Source of the DNA: Pseudoduganella dura | GTDB taxonomy: Bacteria > Pseudomonadota > Gammaproteobacteria > Burkholderiales > Burkholderiaceae_D | DNA: 64,000 bases | Reading direction: 5' to 3' | NCBI RefSeq assembly: GCF_009727155.1 | Contig: NZ_WNWM01000002.1 | Span: forward strand, 2,914,001-2,978,000 | Shown: piece after piece, positions 60,310 to 64,000 of the stretch | How positions within the stretch are numbered: the stretch's first letter is position 1 | Layout of the letters: each line of letters begins with the position of its first letter | Notes under the pieces: generated by a model | Seen by the model: the letters and a program-made list of their open reading frames with translations, nothing else | Told to the model about the DNA's origin: nothing | Databases searched by the model: none | Position numbers and translations under genes: made by a program

Positions 60310-62253
60310 ATGGACGCAATACCGGAGACATTCCCCCGCCTGCTCCTCGAGCATGGACGGGTCCGGCCGCACAAGTGCGCGTACCGGGAAAAGACCCTGG
60401 GCATCTGGCAGGCGTGGACATGGGCCCAGGTCAACGATGAAGTACGGGCGCTGGCCTGCGGCCTGGCGGCCATCGGCTTCTCGCGCGGCATGAACCTGGC
60501 GATCATCGGCGACAACCGGCCCCGCCTGTACTGGGCGATGCTGGCCGCGCAATGCCTCGGCGGCGTGCCCGTGCCGCTGTACCAGGATGCGCCGGCGGCG
60601 GACATGGCCTACGTGCTGGAGAACGCCGAGATCCGCTACGCGATCGTGGAAGACCAGGAACAGGTCGACAAGCTCTTCGAACTGAAGCAGGACTATCCCG
60701 GCATCGAACACATCGTCTTCGACGACGAGCGCGGCATGCGCCATTATCGCCAGAGCGAACTGATCTCGTATGCCCGGCTGCAGGAAGCGGGCCGTGCATG
60801 GGACCTGGCCAATCCCGGCAGCTTCGACGCGGCGCTGGCGGCGGGCCGCGGTGCCGACAACGCGGTCATCCTGTACACCTCCGGCACCACCGGCAAGCCG
60901 AAGGGCGTGTGCCAGACCCATGCGGCACTGATCGCCGCGGGCACCGGCGGTACCGGCTTCGAACGCCTGACGGATGCGGAAAACGTGCTGTCCTACCTGC
61001 CGATGGCATGGGTCGGCGACTGCCTGTTCTCGTTTGCCCAGGCCCTGGCGGCAGGCTTCACGGTGAACTGCCCGGAATCGTCGGAAACGGTCACGCTCGA
61101 CCTGCGCGAGATCGGCCCCAGCTATTATTTTGCGCCGCCGCGCGTGTTCGAAGGCATGCTGACGCAGGTGATGATCCGCATGGAAGATGCCGGCGCCATC
61201 AAGCGCCGCATGTTCCACTACTTCATGGACGTGGCCCGCCGCGCTGGCGCGGACATCCTCGACGGCCGCCCGGTGCCAACCGCCGACCGGTTGCGCTATG
61301 CGCTCGGCAACCTGCTGGTGTATGGCCCGCTGAAGAACGTGCTGGGCCTGTCGCGGGTACGCGTCGCGTACACCGCCGGCGCGGCGATCGGCCCCGACCT
61401 GTTCCGCTTCTACCGCTCGATCGGCATCAACCTGAAGCAGTTCTACGGTTCCACCGAAACGTGCGCCTACATCTGCCTGCAGCCCGACGGGCAGATCAAG
61501 TTCGACAGCGTGGGCATGGCCGCGCCCGGCGTTGACGTGAAGCTGGCCGACAACGGCGAAGTGCTGGTGCGCTCGCCCACGCTGATGAGCGGCTACTACA
61601 AGCGGCCCGATGCCACGCTGGAGGCGATCGATCCGCAAGGCTGGTTCCATACGGGCGATGCCGGCATCTTCGACGCGGACGGCCACCTGAAGATCATCGA
61701 CCGCGCGGCGGACGTGGGGCGCCTGAACGGTGGCGCGATCTTCGCCCCGAACTATATCGAGAACAAGCTGAAGTTCTTCCCGTTCATCAAGGAGGCGGTC
61801 GCGTTCGGCAACGGCCACGATACCGTGTGCGCCTTCCTGAACATCGACATGGAAGCCGTGGGCAACTGGGCCGAACGGCGCAACATCGCCTACTCGGGCT
61901 ACACGGACCTGGCCGCGCACCCGCAGGTCTATGAGCTGATGGCCGACTGCGTGGAAAAGGTGAACGCCGACCTTGCCGCCGACGCGGCGATGAGCGCCAC
62001 GCAGGTGCACCGCTTCCTCGTGCTGCACAAGGAGCTCGACCCGGACGACGACGAACTGACCCGCACCCGCAAGGTGCGCCGCAAGTTCATCGCCGAGAAG
62101 TACCGCGTGCTGATCGACGCGCTGTACGAAGGCCGCGCGTCGCAATACATCGAAACGCAGGTGAAGTTCGAGGATGGCCGCACCGGCATCGTGTCGGCCG
62201 ACCTGCGCATTGCCGAAGGCCGCGTCCTGCCGCCCGTGCGGCAAGTGGCGTGA
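60310..62253 (+). CDS. AMP-dependent acyl-CoA ligase (FadD-like)
   Basis: A 647-residue adenylate-forming ligase of the long-chain type. The ATP motif YTSGTTGKPKGV is near residue 187, FYGSTETCAY is near 378, and the later WFHTGDAGIFDADGHLKIIDR is the adenylation hinge. It would activate a fatty or aromatic acid in the cytoplasm. A GGGAGA site precedes the ATG. It is followed by a Liv-type ATPase, permease and a second permease. That arrangement fits import and activation of an acid or amino-acid-like substrate. Confidence 0.92.
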   Translation: MDAIPETFPRLLLEHGRVRPHKCAYREKTLGIWQAWTWAQVNDEVRALACGLAAIGFSRGMNLAIIGDNRPRLYWAMLAAQCLGGVPVPLYQDAPAADMAYVLENAEIRYAIVEDQEQVDKLFELKQDYPGIEHIVFDDERGMRHYRQSELISYARLQEAGRAWDLANPGSFDAALAAGRGADNAVILYTSGTTGKPKGVCQTHAALIAAGTGGTGFERLTDAENVLSYLPMAWVGDCLFSFAQALAAGFTVNCPESSETVTLDLREIGPSYYFAPPRVFEGMLTQVMIRMEDAGAIKRRMFHYFMDVARRAGADILDGRPVPTADRLRYALGNLLVYGPLKNVLGLSRVRVAYTAGAAIGPDLFRFYRSIGINLKQFYGSTETCAYICLQPDGQIKFDSVGMAAPGVDVKLADNGEVLVRSPTLMSGYYKRPDATLEAIDPQGWFHTGDAGIFDADGHLKIIDRAADVGRLNGGAIFAPNYIENKLKFFPFIKEAVAFGNGHDTVCAFLNIDMEAVGNWAERRNIAYSGYTDLAAHPQVYELMADCVEKVNADLAADAAMSATQVHRFLVLHKELDPDDDELTRTRKVRRKFIAEKYRVLIDALYEGRASQYIETQVKFEDGRTGIVSADLRIAEGRVLPPVRQVA

Positions 62254-62267
62254 TGGGAGAAACCACG

Positions 62268-63092
62268 ATGCTGATGAACGAACCCGATGCCCTGTTCGCC
62301 CCGCGCCGCGAAACAGGCCCCGTGATCCTCGACCTGCGCGGCATCTCGCTGTCGTTCGGCGGCGTGAAGGCGCTGACCGACATCTCGTTCGACGTGCGCG
62401 AGCACGAGATCCGCGCGATCATCGGTCCGAACGGCGCCGGCAAGAGCTCGATGCTGAACGTGATCAACGGCGTGTACCGCCCGCAGCAGGGCGAGATCGT
62501 GTTCCGCGGCCAGCACCGCCGCAACATGGACTGCTACGCGGCCGCCAGGTCGGGCATTGCGCGCACGTTCCAGAACATCGCGCTGTTCAAGGGCATGACG
62601 GTGCTCGACAACGTGATGACCGGCCGCAACCTGAAGATGAAATCGAACTTCCTGCTGCAGGCGCTGCATTGGGGACCGGCACGCCGCGAGGAAATCGCGC
62701 ACCGCCGCAAGGCCGAGGAAGTCATCGACTTCCTCGAGATCCAGCACATCCGCAAGACACCCGTGGGCCGGCTGCCGTATGGCCTGCAGAAACGTGTGGA
62801 GCTGGCCCGCGCGCTGGCCGCCGAGCCGGAAATCCTGCTGCTCGATGAACCGATGGCCGGCATGAACGTCGAAGAAAAACAGGACATGTGCCGCTTCATC
62901 CTCGATGTGAACGACCAGTTCGGCACGACGATCGTGCTGATCGAGCACGACATGGGGGTGGTGATGGATATCTCGGACCGGGTCGTGGTGCTCGACTACG
63001 GTTGCAAGATCGGCGACGGCACGCCGGATGAAGTGCGTGCCAACCCGGAAGTGATCAGGGCCTACCTTGGAGGCGAGTCAGGTGGACATTAA
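62268..63092 (+). CDS. Branched-chain amino-acid-type ABC transporter ATP-binding protein (LivG-like)
   Basis: A 274-residue ATPase with Walker A IIGPNGAGKSS, signature PYGLQKRVELARAL and Walker B LLLDEPMAGM. ARTFQNIALFKGMTVLDNVM is the LivG mark. I chose the ATG at 62268 because GGGAGA lies 8 nt upstream. Earlier in-frame GTG/ATG codons (62250, 62253) overlap the ligase stop. With the neighbouring permeases it belongs to a Liv/Hat-type importer, whose substrate is set by a binding protein not in the window. Confidence 0.93.
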   Translation: MLMNEPDALFAPRRETGPVILDLRGISLSFGGVKALTDISFDVREHEIRAIIGPNGAGKSSMLNVINGVYRPQQGEIVFRGQHRRNMDCYAAARSGIARTFQNIALFKGMTVLDNVMTGRNLKMKSNFLLQALHWGPARREEIAHRRKAEEVIDFLEIQHIRKTPVGRLPYGLQKRVELARALAAEPEILLLDEPMAGMNVEEKQDMCRFILDVNDQFGTTIVLIEHDMGVVMDISDRVVVLDYGCKIGDGTPDEVRANPEVIRAYLGGESGGH

Positions 63093-63984
63093 TTTCTTCT
63101 TCGAAGTCCTGATCGGTGGCCTGCTCTCCGGCGTCATGTATGCGCTGGTCGCGATCGGCTTCGTGCTGATCTACAAGGCTTCCGGCGTGTTCAACTTCGC
63201 GCAGGGCGCGATGGTGTTCTTCGCGGCGCTGACCTGCGTGGGCCTGATGGACAAGTTCGGCATGTCGCTGTGGCTGGCGATCCCCTGCACCGTCGTGGCG
63301 ATGATCCTGCTCGGCATCGCCATCGAGCGCGTGGTGCTGCGCCCGCTGGTGAACCAGCCGGAAATCACGCTGTTCATGGCCACGATCGGCCTGGCCTTCT
63401 TCCTCGAAGGGCTGGCGCAGCTGCTGTGGGGTTCGCAGGTGCACCAGTTGCCGCTGCCGATCGAGGATGTGCCGATGCAATGGCTGCTGGACCGCTTCAA
63501 CATCGTGGTGTCGCAGTTCGACGTGATCGCCGCCGTCATCTGCGGCGTGCTGGTCGCCGCGCTGGCGCTGCTGTTCGCGAAAACCAGGGTCGGCCGCGCA
63601 TTGCGCGCGGTGGCGGACGATCACCAGGCCGCGCTGGCGGTCGGCATCCCCTTGCAGCGCATCTGGGCCATCCTGTGGGCCGTGGCCGGCGTGGTGGCGC
63701 TGGTGGCCGGCCTGCTGTGGGGGGCCCGCAACGGCGTGCAGTTCGCGCTGACGTTCATCGCGCTGAAAGCCTTGCCGGTGCTGATCCTGGGCGGCTTCAC
63801 GTCGGTGCCGGGCGCCATCGTCGGCGGCCTGATCATCGGTGCGTCCGAAAAGCTGGCCGAGGTCTACATCGGGCCGCTGGTCGGCGGCGGCATCGAGGGC
63901 TGGTTCCCCTACGTGCTGGCGCTGCTGTTCCTGCTGGTGCGGCCCGAAGGGCTGTTCGGCGAAAAGATCATCCGGAGGATCTGA
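63082..63984 (+). CDS. Branched-chain amino-acid-type ABC transporter permease (LivH-like)
   Basis: A 300-residue permease with about eight membrane segments. The N-terminus FFFEVLIGGLLSGVMYALVAIGFVLIYKASGVFNFAQG and the RALRAVADDHQAALAVGIP loop are LivH hallmarks. I chose the GTG at 63082 because GGAGG precedes it by 8 nt. A TTG five codons upstream overlaps the ATPase gene. It is followed one base later by the next permease gene. Confidence 0.93.
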   Translation: MDINFFFEVLIGGLLSGVMYALVAIGFVLIYKASGVFNFAQGAMVFFAALTCVGLMDKFGMSLWLAIPCTVVAMILLGIAIERVVLRPLVNQPEITLFMATIGLAFFLEGLAQLLWGSQVHQLPLPIEDVPMQWLLDRFNIVVSQFDVIAAVICGVLVAALALLFAKTRVGRALRAVADDHQAALAVGIPLQRIWAILWAVAGVVALVAGLLWGARNGVQFALTFIALKALPVLILGGFTSVPGAIVGGLIIGASEKLAEVYIGPLVGGGIEGWFPYVLALLFLLVRPEGLFGEKIIRRI

Positions 63985-63985
63985 C

Positions 63986-64000
63986 ATGTTCTACCGCGAA
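63986..64000 (+). CDS. LivM-like permease, N-terminal fragment
   Basis: Only the first five codons (MFYRE) lie in the window, starting one base after the stop of the LivH-like gene, with a GGAGGAT site upstream. MFYRENG is a common beginning of LivM permeases in this type of operon. The call rests mostly on gene order. Confidence 0.6.

Overview
The window is a high-GC chromosomal segment of a betaproteobacterium, most likely of the family Oxalobacteraceae (Massilia, Pseudoduganella or Duganella type). This rests on the gene families seen together: a WbpO/WbpP pair beside an EpsB-type sugar transferase, PHB genes with a phasin, minCDE, hemA-prfA-prmC, and many short GGGGTCAGACCCC palindromes between genes. 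It is an inference from recognised proteins, not a database match. Almost all of it is ordinary core and accessory chromosome. No prophage, plasmid or CRISPR array is seen.

Layout. 1-3.4 kb (minus): left edge of an exopolysaccharide cluster (sugar transferase, UDP-GlcNAcA 4-epimerase, UDP-GlcNAc dehydrogenase). 3.4-4.0 kb: an AT-rich stretch and tRNA-Arg(CCG). 4.2-11.8 kb: a c-type cytochrome, two tandem M13 metallopeptidases, a Spy-like periplasmic protein with a terminator hairpin in its leader, and an S41 protease. 11.9-19.1 kb: a FabH2-type ketoacyl synthase, a CPA2 antiporter, small unknowns, a prolyl aminopeptidase and a D-amino-acid-deaminase-like enzyme. 19.2-21.8 kb: phaB, phaA and a phasin preceded by a perfect FNR box. 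21.8-25.3 kb: divergent metR/metE with a MetR box and an unusual Cys/His-rich loop in MetE. 25.3-26.5 kb: a solitary IS200/IS605-type tnpB whose RuvC-II motif lacks the usual glutamate. 26.6-28.5 kb: minCDE. 29.4-36.9 kb: an orphan response regulator, hemA, prfA, dsbB, prmC, gshA and a histone-deacetylase-like protein with an altered zinc ligand. 37-38 kb: ohr and a GNAT enzyme. 38.1-45.3 kb: a kinase/sigma-54 activator pair divergent from a three-gene MacAB-like efflux operon that starts at a textbook sigma-54 promoter. 45.4-51.8 kb: FKBP lipoprotein, Kup, GNAT, RarD, EttA and an outer-membrane barrel. 52-59.4 kb: AlkB, a small molybdopterin-type protein, DUF2520, DUF924, MgtC, aminopeptidase P and a hydrolase. 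59.5-64 kb: a Crp/Fnr regulator divergent from an acyl-CoA ligase plus Liv-type ABC transporter operon that runs off the right edge.

Genes that appear to work together: the polysaccharide precursor genes; the PHB genes; metR with metE; minCDE; the two-component pair with the sigma-54 efflux operon; and the ligase with the Liv transporter. Two genes carry probable single-base frameshifts (about 29,167 and 42,135). These are either real lesions or assembly errors.
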